64,000 nt of DNA from Acidobacteriaceae bacterium KBS 83. Its GTDB lineage: Bacteria; Acidobacteriota; Terriglobia; Terriglobales; Acidobacteriaceae. Location: NCBI GenBank assembly GCA_000381585.1, contig KB906733.1, positions 372,001-436,000 of the forward strand, given 5' to 3'. The stretch's first letter is position 1; the number at the start of each line of letters is the position of its first letter. Below the pieces are notes generated by a model. The model was not told the DNA's origin, searched no databases, and saw nothing but the letters and a program-made list of their open reading frames with translations. Positions 25,722 to 35,635 of this stretch are shown one piece after another. The position numbers and the translations under genes are program-made.

Positions 25722-26085
25722 GACTTAGGTCAACCTGTGCGAATTACGGATAAAAGCGGGAAATAACAGGACATATTGTAACGAGCTGTTGGTGGTGCGC
25801 CAGAGTTGACGTAGCGCAGCGTGTTACCACTTTGCGGTTGCTAAACACCAGTGTGTCTTGAGCCAGCGGACAACCTTCCTCTAGAGTCACTGAGTACAAC
25901 GTCGCGAAAAGCAATAGCAGAAGTGACAATTCCTTGTCACCTGCCAATTGCTATGTGGGCAGTCGAAGTCCACAGCGGCGGACTCTGACTGCGCCGATGT
26001 AGCAGCTTGATGTGATTGTCTGTTCCGCCTCCCTCGATTTTCCGACGCCCGAATATCAATCAGGATTTCTTGACGGTGTTCTCAT
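25722..26085. other. divergent promoter region, no gene seen
   Basis: 364 nt between two divergent secreted-protein genes. A 67-codon frame on the minus strand (25744-25947) has no ribosome site or family match. No strong hairpin found. Confidence 0.45.
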
Positions 26086-29000
26086 ATGTGTGAGTCTTCT
26101 TGCCATAGGCGTTCTGCTGCCAAACGTGTGCTTTTGGCTGCCGTGAGAGGGAGGCTTGCCTTCCTGGTTTCGCTGCTTGCTTTGAGTTTGTTCTGCGGCG
26201 GAACAATGCCGCGCGCGATCGCGCAGACTCCCACTCCAGTGATCGTGCCGACGTGGCGGTACGACCTGACGCATGTCGGAGCGAACACCAACGAGACGGC
26301 GCTGACGCCGGCCAACGTGAACGTCAACACCTTCGGCAAGCTGTTTTCGCTGACGGTCGACGGCTCCGTCTATGCACAGCCGTTGTATGTCAACGGGCTG
26401 ACAATGAGCGACGGCCAGGTGCATAACGTGCTGTTTGTCGCGACCGAGCACGATTCGATCTATGCCTTCGATGCGGATTCGAATGGGGGTGCCAACGCGA
26501 ATCCAATCTGGAAGATTACGATGCTGGATGCGTCACACGGAGCGGGCCCGGGCGCCACCACTATGCCGTACATGGACGAGGGATCACCGGACATTGCGCC
26601 GGAGGTCGGCATTACGGGCACCCCGTTTATCAATACATCGACGAATACGATTTATGTGGTGAGTAAGACGAAGGAGAGTGGAGCCTACTTCGCACGGTTA
26701 CACGCGATTAACATTCGTACCGGTGAGGAACTGCCTGGCAGTCCGGTAGCGATTTCAGCGACGGTAAACGGGACGGGCAACGGGAGCTCCGGCGGAAAGC
26801 TGTCATTCAGTCCGCTGTGGCAGAACAACAGGCCGGCGCTGAACTACTACAACGGATACGTGTATATCGGGTTCGGTTCTCATGGAGACAATGGCCCGTG
26901 GCATGGATGGCTCTTCGCATACGACGCAACGACGCTGAAACAGACGGCCGTGGTGTGCACGTCGCCGAACGGATTCGGCAATGGTGTGTGGGGAGCCGGC
27001 GGTGGTCCGCCGATCGACACTGCCGCCGGACGCATGTTTATCACGACCGGTAATGGCACTTATGCAACCTATCCACCATTCAATGCGAGCAGCGAATTTG
27101 GCGACAGTATCGTTGCCTTCGACCTCTCAAATGGAAAGCTGACGCCGGTAGACGCATTTACCCCGTTCAATCAGGGGCATCTTTCAACCGCGGATCTGGA
27201 CCAAGGCTCCGGAGGCATTTTGATGATGCCGGATCAGCAGGGAGCGAATCCGCACATCCTGATGCAGGTTGGAAAAGAGGGCCGGATCCTCATCTTGAAC
27301 CGCGACAATCTGGGCGGATACGCCACCGGTGTCACCTCGAACACAAATGCGTTGCAGGACATTCTGAACCAGGCAGGCGGCGGGTTATGGAGCACACCGG
27401 CGTATTGGAACGGGAACGTCTATATATGGGCGAAGGCCGACGTGCCAAAGCTGTTCAAGGTGAACAGCGGCATGCTGGACACGACGCCTTCGAGCAAGAG
27501 TAATGTGTCATCTGCATACCCAGGAGCATCGTTCACGGTGTCCTCCGATGGCGCGCAGAACGGCATCGCGTGGGCAGTGCGGACTGATCAATACACCACG
27601 CATGGCGCCCAGGTGCTGTATGCGTGGGATGCGAACGACCTCTCCGACCTGCTATACGAGAGCGATACGAATGCGGCGCGCGATGGGGCCGGGCATGCCA
27701 TGAAGTTTGCCATTCCGGTTGTGACGAATGGCAAGGTATACGTTGCGGCACTGGGGCAGGTGGATGTGTATGGTCTGTTCAATGGAGTGCCCACTGCGGC
27801 TGCGCCGGTGATCAGTCCGGACGGCGGCTCGTTTGGCGGAACGCTGAACGTTACGCTCTCGAGCACGACCGCTTCGGCGAATATTTATTACACCTTGGAC
27901 GGCAGTGTTCCAACACTAGCGTCGACCCTCTACAGCGGTCCAATCGCGATCAGCAACGACACGACGGTCCGCGCCATTGCGAGTGCAAGCGGCTTTATTC
28001 AGAGTGCGGTGAGCAGCGCTAGCTTTACTGACATTGGGCAGACGCCAGCGGTCAGTTTTGTGCCGGGGGCCGGAACCTATACCGCAGCACAGATGGTAAG
28101 CCTCGCGGATACGGACACTGCTGCGAGTATCTATTACACGACGGATGGATCCACGCCGACGGCTTCCTCCAAGCCGTATAGCGGGCCGATCGCAGTCCCA
28201 TCATCGACGACCATCAAGGCGGTTGCCATTGACCCGGTCCTCGCCAGCAGCAACATCGCCAAAGCTGACTACGTGATTCAACCGGGAGGATCGTCAATCG
28301 ACTTCGGCAGTGGCTTCTCGTCGGTGGCGGGATTGACCTTGAATGGCAGCGCCGTGAATACGGACGATAGCCGGCTGCAACTGACGACTGCCGGTCTTAA
28401 CCAGGCAGGAAGTGTCTTCTGGAATCAGCCGATCGGTGTACAGACCTTCACGACAGACTTCCTGTTCCAGCTGTCGAGCGCGCAAGGGGATGGCTTTACC
28501 TTCACGATTCAGAACGTCGGAGCGAATGCCCTGGGCGCATCGGGGTCGGGGCTTGGTTATCAGAAGATCGCGAAGAGTGTTGCCATCAAGTTTGATCTGT
28601 ACAGCAATGCAGGCGAAGGCACCGATTCGACAGGCGTCTACACCAATGGGGCGGTACCCACGGTGCCTGCGGTGGACATGAGTGTCAGCGGCGTTGTGTT
28701 GCGGAGTGGGGACTCGATACAGGCGCACATCACCTATGACGGCTCGACGCTGTCGATGACTCTTCTGGATCTGGTAACGAACAAGAGCTTTGTACTGACG
28801 AAGGCCATCAACATTCCCCAGGTCGTGGGTGGAAACACGGCTTATGTCGGCTTCACAGGGAGCACAGGCGGGCTGACAGCGAGCCAGAAGATACTGTACT
28901 GGACTTATGCGACGCAGGCGCGGAGTTCGGTGACGGCGGCCCCAAGCTTCAGCCCGGCAGCTGGAAACTACTCGACGGCGCCGAGCGTGACGCTGTCCGA

Positions 29001-31680
29001 CAGCACTCCTGGGGCGGTGATCTACTTCACAACGAACGGCACGGCGCCGAACACTTCGTCGTTCGTTTATACGAGCCCAATTGTGCCAGGCATGGGCACG
29101 ACCACCATTGAGGCGATGGCCGTAGCGAGCGGATCGACGCCGAGCGCGGTGGTGGCGGCGACGTACGATGTGGCTCAGGCAGTGACGGCGACGCCCACCT
29201 TCATCCCGGCTGGCGGGACGTATACCGCCTCGCAGAATGTAACGCTTAACGACAGCACTGCAGGCGCGGTGATTTACTACACGACCGATGGAACCACGCC
29301 GACGACTTCATCGACGGTCTATTCGACAGCCATCAACGTCGCGGTGTCGGAGACGATTCAGGCGATCGCGGTTGCGCCAGGTGCGCAACCGAGCTCGGTT
29401 GTGAGTGCCGCTTATGTGATTCAACCGGGAGGGTCGTCCATCATTAACTTCGGCAACGGATTCACAAATGCCGCGGGATTGACCCTGAATGGGAGCGCCG
29501 TGAACACCGCGAAGCTGTTGCAGCTGACGACGTCGAGCGGCACTTACCAGGACGGGAGTGTCTTCTGGAATCAGCCAATAGGGATTCAGACATTCACGAC
29601 AGATTTCTCATTTCAACTATCGAGTGCACAGGGGGATGGCTTTACCTTCGCAATTCAAAACGTGAGTGCGAATGCGTTGGGTGCCTCAGGGTCGGGACTC
29701 GGCTATCAGAAGATCACGAAGAGCGTTGCCGTCAAATTCGACCTGTACAGCAATGCGGGCGAAGGCGCCGATTCGACCGGGGTCTACAGCAATGGCGCGG
29801 CGCCCACTGTGCCTGCTGTTGACATGACGGCGAGCGGCGTGCAGTTAAAAAGTGGAGACGTCATGCTGGCGCACGTCATTTACGACGGCACGACGCTCTC
29901 GATGAATCTCCTGGACCAGGCGACGAACAAAAGCTTCCTATTGACGAAGGCCATCAACATTCCCCAGGTCGTGGGTGGAAACACGGCTTATGTCGGCTTC
30001 ACGGGGAGCACGGGCGGGCTCGGCGCGATCCAGAAAATTCTGACCTGGACATACACTACGCAGGCGTCGACCCCAATCACTTCGGTGCCGGTGTTTTCGC
30101 CACTCGCGGGCAACTACACGACGCCGCAGAATGTGACATTGACGGACAGTACGGCAGGCGCGGTGATCTATTACACGACGGATGGAACGGCACCGACGAT
30201 CTCGTCTTCGGTTTACAACGGAGCCATCCAAGTGGGCACAGGGACGACGACGATCAATGCGATGGCGGTAGCGAGCGGATCGTCGGAGAGCGCGGTGGTG
30301 ACGGCAACATACGCGGTTGGACAGAGTGTGACGGCGACACCGAACTTCAACCCGGCGGCAGGCACTTACACGGCTGCACAAAGTGTAGCGCTCTCCGACG
30401 GCACTGCGGGTGCCGTGATCTATTACACGACGGACGGGAGGACGCCAACAACTTCGTCGGCGGTATATTCGGCGCCGATTCAAGTGACCGCATCGGAGAC
30501 TGTCAAAGCAGTTGCCGTGGCTCCGGGTGCGCAGGCCAGCTCCGTTGCAAGCGCCGCTTATGTGATCCAAACGGGGAGCCCGGCGATCAATTTTCCGAAC
30601 GGGTTCAGCTCGACGGTGGGTCTATCTCTGCAGGGCTCAGCAGTCGTGACGCAAAATCTGCTCCGGTTGACGCTGGCATCAGCCGCGGCAAGTAGAGCGT
30701 CGGTATGGTTTGGCACGCCAGTGAATATCCGCGCGTTTACTACCGACTTCAACTTCCAGTTGCTTAGTGCGAAGGCGGATGGCCTCGCCTTTGTGATACA
30801 GAATGATGGCGTCTCGACGCTTGGACCTGGCGGAAGCGGGCTTGGGTATGGCGCGTCTCTGCCGGGGGGCGCGGGTGGCGTCGGCAAAAGCGCGGCGGTG
30901 AAGTTCGATCTATACAGCAACGATGGCGAGGGCACAGACTCGACAGGTCTTTACACGAACGGCGCCTCGCCGACAACTCCTGCAACGGACATGACGGTCT
31001 CCGGAGTAAAGCTGAACAGCGGACATGTCCTGCACGCGCATATCACGTATGACGGCGCGAATCTGACATTGGTGCTAACCGATATGGCCACCTCGCAATC
31101 GTTCACGAAGACATGGGTGGTCAATATTCCATCGGCTGTCGGATCAGGAAGCGCCTATGTGGGCTTCACCGCCGCGACGGGCGGATTGACGATGACGACC
31201 AACATATTGAACTGGACACTGAGCGCAGGAGGCACGACGGCTGGTACCAAAGCGGCGGACGTCAATGCCGTGACCGCGTCGCGAAGTCGTCTCAATGCGC
31301 CGGCGCCTGAGGTTCGCAGCGGTCCACAGGGGAACACATCGGAGGCCGGCACATCGGAGGCCAGCACGCCGGAGGCCGGCAAGTCCGAGGCCGCCCCGAT
31401 GATTGCGCTGACAGCGACCGAGCAGAGCGTGGCGGGCGAGCCGAAGTTCTTCCCACAGCCCAGCGTATTCGCCGGCGACATGGAGGTCACACTGCGGTGT
31501 GATACCCCGGGCGCGGTTATCCATTACACCTTCGATGGCTCCCAGCCGGTTGCCACGTCGCCCGTTTATGATGCGCCGATCTCGGTGAAAGGGACAGAGC
31601 TTACCATCAAGGCATTTGCGAGCGTCCCCGGAGGGAAAGACAGCGCGGTGGTGACGGGGATTTATCGCATTCGCGAGTGA
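26086..31680 (+). CDS. giant modular secreted protein: PQQ-like propeller, chitobiase-C-like and legume-lectin-like repeats
   Basis: 1,864 residues with a signal peptide (LAFLVSLLALSLFCGG, cut near AIAQ). Residues about 45-570 are a beta-propeller-like region (VYAQPLYVNG, HDSIYAFDAD, GWLFAYDATTLKQ). Then come seven chitobiase/hexosaminidase C-terminal-like modules, each with an IYYTTDGSxPT-type core (near 573, 654, 951, 1034, 1328, 1415, 1785), and three L-type-lectin-like modules with FTTDFxFQL, FAIQN and VKFDLYSNAGEG signatures (near 734, 1114, 1495). The order is C,C,L,C,C,L,C,C,L,linker,C. A Ser/Glu/Ala repeat linker (SEAGTSEASTPEAG) precedes the last module. It is probably an extracellular glycan-binding protein; no catalytic site is evident. 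Confidence 0.85.
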   Translation: MCESSCHRRSAAKRVLLAAVRGRLAFLVSLLALSLFCGGTMPRAIAQTPTPVIVPTWRYDLTHVGANTNETALTPANVNVNTFGKLFSLTVDGSVYAQPLYVNGLTMSDGQVHNVLFVATEHDSIYAFDADSNGGANANPIWKITMLDASHGAGPGATTMPYMDEGSPDIAPEVGITGTPFINTSTNTIYVVSKTKESGAYFARLHAINIRTGEELPGSPVAISATVNGTGNGSSGGKLSFSPLWQNNRPALNYYNGYVYIGFGSHGDNGPWHGWLFAYDATTLKQTAVVCTSPNGFGNGVWGAGGGPPIDTAAGRMFITTGNGTYATYPPFNASSEFGDSIVAFDLSNGKLTPVDAFTPFNQGHLSTADLDQGSGGILMMPDQQGANPHILMQVGKEGRILILNRDNLGGYATGVTSNTNALQDILNQAGGGLWSTPAYWNGNVYIWAKADVPKLFKVNSGMLDTTPSSKSNVSSAYPGASFTVSSDGAQNGIAWAVRTDQYTTHGAQVLYAWDANDLSDLLYESDTNAARDGAGHAMKFAIPVVTNGKVYVAALGQVDVYGLFNGVPTAAAPVISPDGGSFGGTLNVTLSSTTASANIYYTLDGSVPTLASTLYSGPIAISNDTTVRAIASASGFIQSAVSSASFTDIGQTPAVSFVPGAGTYTAAQMVSLADTDTAASIYYTTDGSTPTASSKPYSGPIAVPSSTTIKAVAIDPVLASSNIAKADYVIQPGGSSIDFGSGFSSVAGLTLNGSAVNTDDSRLQLTTAGLNQAGSVFWNQPIGVQTFTTDFLFQLSSAQGDGFTFTIQNVGANALGASGSGLGYQKIAKSVAIKFDLYSNAGEGTDSTGVYTNGAVPTVPAVDMSVSGVVLRSGDSIQAHITYDGSTLSMTLLDLVTNKSFVLTKAINIPQVVGGNTAYVGFTGSTGGLTASQKILYWTYATQARSSVTAAPSFSPAAGNYSTAPSVTLSDSTPGAVIYFTTNGTAPNTSSFVYTSPIVPGMGTTTIEAMAVASGSTPSAVVAATYDVAQAVTATPTFIPAGGTYTASQNVTLNDSTAGAVIYYTTDGTTPTTSSTVYSTAINVAVSETIQAIAVAPGAQPSSVVSAAYVIQPGGSSIINFGNGFTNAAGLTLNGSAVNTAKLLQLTTSSGTYQDGSVFWNQPIGIQTFTTDFSFQLSSAQGDGFTFAIQNVSANALGASGSGLGYQKITKSVAVKFDLYSNAGEGADSTGVYSNGAAPTVPAVDMTASGVQLKSGDVMLAHVIYDGTTLSMNLLDQATNKSFLLTKAINIPQVVGGNTAYVGFTGSTGGLGAIQKILTWTYTTQASTPITSVPVFSPLAGNYTTPQNVTLTDSTAGAVIYYTTDGTAPTISSSVYNGAIQVGTGTTTINAMAVASGSSESAVVTATYAVGQSVTATPNFNPAAGTYTAAQSVALSDGTAGAVIYYTTDGRTPTTSSAVYSAPIQVTASETVKAVAVAPGAQASSVASAAYVIQTGSPAINFPNGFSSTVGLSLQGSAVVTQNLLRLTLASAAASRASVWFGTPVNIRAFTTDFNFQLLSAKADGLAFVIQNDGVSTLGPGGSGLGYGASLPGGAGGVGKSAAVKFDLYSNDGEGTDSTGLYTNGASPTTPATDMTVSGVKLNSGHVLHAHITYDGANLTLVLTDMATSQSFTKTWVVNIPSAVGSGSAYVGFTAATGGLTMTTNILNWTLSAGGTTAGTKAADVNAVTASRSRLNAPAPEVRSGPQGNTSEAGTSEASTPEAGKSEAAPMIALTATEQSVAGEPKFFPQPSVFAGDMEVTLRCDTPGAVIHYTFDGSQPVATSPVYDAPISVKGTELTIKAFASVPGGKDSAVVTGIYRIRE
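28796..28874 (+). repeat. 79-nt near-identical repeat, copy 1
   Basis: Encodes the last strands of the first lectin-like module. It differs from the copy at 29942-30020 at only two positions, both third-codon changes, while the surrounding module DNA has diverged much more. Confidence 0.85.
29942..30020 (+). repeat. 79-nt near-identical repeat, copy 2
   Basis: Second copy (77 of 79 positions equal), in the second lectin-like module, 1,146 nt downstream. The third lectin-like module lacks this near-identity. Confidence 0.85.
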
Positions 31681-31720
31681 GTTATTCGTACAAGGGAGTG
31701 GGATCGCTGCTCTCCGGTGC

Positions 31721-32302
31721 CTACGCCGGGACATCCGCGGATGGCATTCGGGGTTTGGATGAGCTGCGATAGCCGTGGCCAGCAAGGTGCTTTCCCATCT
31801 CGGCGTACATGGATGGATCATGGGGCTGCAATGTCGCCAGGCCATCTACATATCGGTTGTACATACAGAACGCTGCGGCAATGAGAACGGTGTCATGGAT
31901 TTCGAGATCGGTTGCTCCCTCGGCACGAGCCGCCTCGACGATAGCTGATGTGACGGTTTTCGCATCTGCTTGAACACGGCCGGCGATCGCGAGCAGCGCG
32001 CGGAGCTTTGGGGATATATTCGCCGTTCGGGGATCCGCGCAAACGGCGCCCACTAATTCCTCACTGCCCTCCCGGTGGTGGGCTGCCGCAGCTCCGTGGC
32101 TCTGCTGGCAGAAGTGGCAATTATTCAAAGACGAGACATAGGCGGCGATCAGCTCGCGGTCGCGTGAGCTTAGGCTGGTAGTCTGCCCTGACTCAAAGAG
32201 AAGGATATGTGCGAGTTCACGCATGGGCGCGGCGGTTTCAGGCCGGAAGGCGAAGGCCGCACTGATTCCTGGAAGTTCGGGTGACAAGTCGATGTGTGGC
32301 AT
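31721..32302 (-). CDS. AhpD/carboxymuconolactone decarboxylase-family protein
   Basis: 193 residues from ATG 32302 (GAGGA 9 nt upstream). The alkylhydroperoxidase core is DRELIAAYVSSLNNCHFCQQSH (CxxC plus His four residues later) with EIHDTVLIAAAFCMYNRYVDG. AhpD-like proteins reduce peroxides with the CxxC pair; the exact partner here is unknown. It is closely similar to the protein at 35636-36196, which suggests duplication, and it is last in the operon below the MFS gene. Confidence 0.88.
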   Translation of the reverse strand: MPHIDLSPELPGISAAFAFRPETAAPMRELAHILLFESGQTTSLSSRDRELIAAYVSSLNNCHFCQQSHGAAAAHHREGSEELVGAVCADPRTANISPKLRALLAIAGRVQADAKTVTSAIVEAARAEGATDLEIHDTVLIAAAFCMYNRYVDGLATLQPHDPSMYAEMGKHLAGHGYRSSSKPRMPSADVPA

Positions 32303-32325
32303 GCAGGCAAATCCTCTCGTGTTGG

Positions 32326-33648
32326 TCAGTATGCAGAACTGTTTACGGAGTCCGAGCTCAGTTCTGCGAGGGGGGTCAGAGCCGGCGGTCCACTTCGATC
32401 CGGCAAGAGCAGCTGCATGAATGCAGCGACGAAACAGGGAATGGAAAACAACACTACTGATAGCGGGACATAGGTACCTGCACGGTCGAAGCCGTGGCCC
32501 ATGAGAATGGGGCCAAGTGCACCGCCGATGGCGTATGCGGTCCACGAGAGAGGGTATAGCGTTGCGAAGCGCTTGCGTCCGAAGTACTCGGCGATCATGT
32601 AGGGAATCACATCAGCTTCGCTACCGGAACCGGCACCCATGAGAATCGCGCCGAAGATCCCCAGCCATGGCGTGGCGGCAAAGGCGAGAATCGCCGCTCC
32701 GCTTGCGGCGATAAGCAGCACGGCGAGTGCGACGAATGGGGCTGGGAGCCGGTCCAGCAAATGACCAGTGAACAAGCGGGCAATAATCGCCGAAATGCCC
32801 AATGCAGATAAAGCGAGCGCTGCGCTGGAGGCGGCGATGCCTCTGCCAACGAGGATGGCTGCAAGGTGCGCAATGATCGCATTCATGCTGAAGGCGGACA
32901 GCATGACGGCTATGGAGATGATCCAGAAGGCGCGTGTGCGGAGCGCCGGACCGACCGCGACTACTGGCTCGGAGAGGACGGGGGTTGCAGTTCGGACTGG
33001 CCGGTTGCGTACAAAGAGCGCCGTTAAGGGAAATCCAAGCAACGCAACGGCACCCAGTGCGAGATAGGCCGAGCGCCATCCGTGTGCTGAGATGACATGC
33101 TGCGCAATGAGCGGCAGGATGATAGAGCCTGTGCCGCTGCCCGAAAGCACGATCGCGAGAGCCAATCCACGCCGCTTCCGAAACCACGTGAGTACAGCGC
33201 GTGAGTAGGCGAGCTGGGCAGTGCCATTGCCGATGATCCCCAACAGCAGATACGACAAGTAGTACTGGGCGATGTGGCCGCGCAGCAGCGACAGAGAGGC
33301 CATGGCGCCGGCGAAGACCAGGATGCTCGGAAGGATGACGCGCCGAGGTGGAACACGATCGAGCAGGGAACCAAGCGCAGGCGAGACAGCCGCTACGGTG
33401 AGGGCGGCGATCGCAAAGGCGTCAGAGATCGCTTCACGATTCCAGCCGAAAGCGCTCTGTAACGGGACCACAAACAGGCTGAAGGTGAAAGGAACCATCG
33501 GCGCGAAACTAACGCCGACTCCGAGAAAGGCTGCCAAGATGATCCGCCATCCGGCATAGCGGAATGAGTCTTCTTCATGACCGACAGGGACGGTGTCGAG
33601 TGCTGGTGTTGCGGGGCTCAAGGAGATCTGCTCCTCCTCTTGATTCAA
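32326..33648 (-). CDS. MFS transporter
   Basis: 440 residues with about 12 hydrophobic segments. The loop after helix 2 (GSLLDRVPPRRVIL) fits the MFS GxLxDRxGxR motif, and RKRRGLALAIVLSGSGTG lies in helix 5. The start is a TTG at 33648 with a GGGAG site 7 nt upstream; it overlaps the previous stop by 4 nt (TTGA). Closest to the OFA/monocarboxylate group by general pattern; the substrate is not determinable. Part of the AhpD-type gene operon. Confidence 0.88.
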   Translation of the reverse strand: MNQEEEQISLSPATPALDTVPVGHEEDSFRYAGWRIILAAFLGVGVSFAPMVPFTFSLFVVPLQSAFGWNREAISDAFAIAALTVAAVSPALGSLLDRVPPRRVILPSILVFAGAMASLSLLRGHIAQYYLSYLLLGIIGNGTAQLAYSRAVLTWFRKRRGLALAIVLSGSGTGSIILPLIAQHVISAHGWRSAYLALGAVALLGFPLTALFVRNRPVRTATPVLSEPVVAVGPALRTRAFWIISIAVMLSAFSMNAIIAHLAAILVGRGIAASSAALALSALGISAIIARLFTGHLLDRLPAPFVALAVLLIAASGAAILAFAATPWLGIFGAILMGAGSGSEADVIPYMIAEYFGRKRFATLYPLSWTAYAIGGALGPILMGHGFDRAGTYVPLSVVLFSIPCFVAAFMQLLLPDRSGPPALTPLAELSSDSVNSSAY

Positions 33649-34373
33649 TTCTGATCTCCCGAATCCTGGCCTTGCTCCCCAGAGCAGCGAGCCTCCCGAC
33701 TGGCGACCAGGCGAGGTCCGATGGTCGCTTTCGGTGAGTCTTGCGCATCCAGCAAGCTGCGATCAGCGAGGAGTTCTCGAGATGGAAGGCCGAAGGCATT
33801 GACAACGCGATTGAATGTGGCGAACAAGGCGGTCAGGTGAATTGCCTCGGCGATTTGAAGGTCGGTCCAACCGTGATTGCGAAGATTCTGTACCCCTGTG
33901 GGAGTTACGCTCTCACCTCCCCGGTTCACTGCGGCGACAAATTCCAGCAGCGCGTGCTCTGCCTTCGTAAAAATGCCCGATTGCGGGTCACAGGCGAGCA
34001 GAGCAACAAGAGACTTTATGGAGCCGCCGTGCACGCGATAAAAGAACCCATGACTGTCTGAACAGTAGTCACAGTGGTTGGTCGAGGAGACAAACGTTGC
34101 AATCATCTCCTTCTGCCGGCGTGTGAGTGCTCCGTCAGAAAAGAGCAGGGTCTCGGACATTGCCATCATGTGTTCGAGCAAGAGAGGATGCGTCGCGAAG
34201 CACTGGAGAATTCCGGGCACCTACGGCAAGCCGAAGCGTGAACGAAACTCGGCGTAAAGTCTGGAGACTTCGAGAGGAGCGCTGCTCTCCGAAATAAGCG
34301 GCAGATTCCTAGCCTCCACCGGGGCGGAGGCAACAGGCCGTTGTGCGAGCAATTCGTATTCGGGTGTGTCCAT
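33645..34373 (-). pseudogene. AhpD/CMD-family gene interrupted by an in-frame amber codon
   Basis: Downstream of a TAG at 34221-34223, a 191-residue frame encodes an AhpD-like protein (RRQKEMIATFVSSTNHCDYCSDSH, QIAEAIHLTALFATFNRVVNAFG). It would have to start at the GTG right after the TAG, with no ribosome site. Upstream of the TAG the same frame stays open for 50 codons to an ATG at 34373 and reads like the natural N-terminus (LEVSRLYAEFRSRFGLP, TAG, VPGILQCFATHP). One base change from a sense codon explains this. Either it is a recent pseudogene, or the stop is read through, or the base is a sequencing error. It overlaps the MFS gene by 4 nt and lies 4 nt below the decayed receptor gene. 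Confidence 0.8.
34221..34223 (-). other. in-frame TAG interrupting the AhpD-like gene
   Basis: Read on the minus strand: GGC TTG CCG TAG GTG CCC GGA. The frame is continuous and protein-like on both sides (RFGLP before, VPGILQ after). Confidence 0.8.
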
Positions 34374-34377
34374 AGGT

Positions 34378-35395
34378 TTAGAACTCGAATCGTGCAGCGA
34401 ACTGAAATGCCCTGGGACCGCCGGAGCCGAAGAAGCTACCTGCTACTGTCTGCGCCTGATATTGTTCTCGTTGAGGGGATAGTCGACACGATTTGAGAGG
34501 AGGCCCTCTCGCAACGGCGCTGCAGCGGACGAGTTAAGGATTGAATCGGTGGTGAAGTCACGCGTGCCGGTCTGTATTGCGGCGTTTTGATTGCGATACT
34601 CGACGGAGGAGAAGAAAAACGCCTTGTCCTTGACGAAGGGACCACCGAAGGAGCGCCGAACTGATTGCGCCAGACCTGGTCACGATGTTGATGATGCTGT
34701 TCCCGGAGCGTCCAACCTCCGAAGTGAAGCGTGCCGTTGCAAGCTGAAACTCGCCGACTGAATCCTGCGGCAGATTCGAAAGAGTACTCCCGACGACCTC
34801 ATCGTTGTTGTCTCCACCGTCAATCGTGATATTGCCGCCGCGGCCAAAGCCGCCAGCTGAGCTGATTTCGATCGTGTTGGTTTTGGTCGGATCGAAGGTG
34901 GGACCTGGTCGATTCCCGGGAAGCAAGAATGCAAGCTTGAGGAAATTTCGTCCATTCAGCGGGATGTTCTGAATCGTCTGCGAGGTGATCTGGCCTTGCA
35001 GCATTGACTGCGTCAGGTCTATCCCGGAGTTAGCGGCGCTGACATTGACAGTGCCGGTCTGTTTCGCCACCGAGAAGGAAGTGTCGAGAGCGATTGTGCG
35101 GCCGGGTTCCACGGGGAGATTTGGGTACTCGATATCTGCAAAGCCGGGCGCCATTAGAAGCACCTTGTAGGTGCCGGGCAACAGGTCAGAGGACGAATGG
35201 CCCGTCAGAATTGGCCACCGTCTGTCGAGTCGTGCCGCGCGCGAGGTCAGTCGCCTGAACAGAAGCGCCTGATATGGACGCTCCTCCCGGATCGCGAGCA
35301 ATCCCGCTTAGTGTCCCGGTGGGAACCTGTGCATGGAGACAGATCGCAAGCAAAGGGGTGCAGAGCATGGCCCCAAGAAAGGACGAAGAACGCAT
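34378..35395 (-). pseudogene. TonB-dependent receptor remnant: two frameshifts and loss of most of the barrel
   Basis: Three pieces of one receptor lie in order in different frames. The first (from ATG 35395) holds a signal peptide (FLGAMLCTPLLAICLHA) and a regulatory-like domain ([20 protein letters not shown]); the frame breaks near 35188. The second has [15 protein letters not shown], then the plug ([51 protein letters not shown]); it breaks near 34675. The third reads [20 protein letters not shown], stops soon after, and is followed in another frame by GSFFGSGGPRAFQFAARFEF and TAA, the usual receptor C-terminus. About 600 barrel residues expected between them are missing. It heads the operon with the amber-interrupted gene. 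Confidence 0.85.
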
Positions 35396-35635
35396 TGCGG
35401 TGGTCTCCAAAGGTGCCTGACGCGGCTTCTGACTGACGAAGACGACAACGACGAGGCGTAAACAGGTATATGAACTGGCCGCATACTAACTGGCGGAATA
35501 ACCGGAGTCTTCCATCGTTGGATGGACTTCGGATTCCACCCAATCTGTGCAAGAGCCTTGCTCTTTTCAAGGACGGCGCGTCGAAGTCTCCGGTATGCTT
35601 TCGAGCGACACTTCTGGAAGTAATGCGGAGTCATT

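Noticed and set aside
26086-31680. Repetitive DNA considered as a CRISPR or satellite array
   Set aside because: Repeats are in frame, of protein-module length and encode conserved domain cores; they are coding modules.
32303-32545. Longer start for the AhpD-like gene at 31721
   Set aside because: The extension overlaps the MFS gene end and is not conserved in the paralogue, which begins with the same MPHI sequence.
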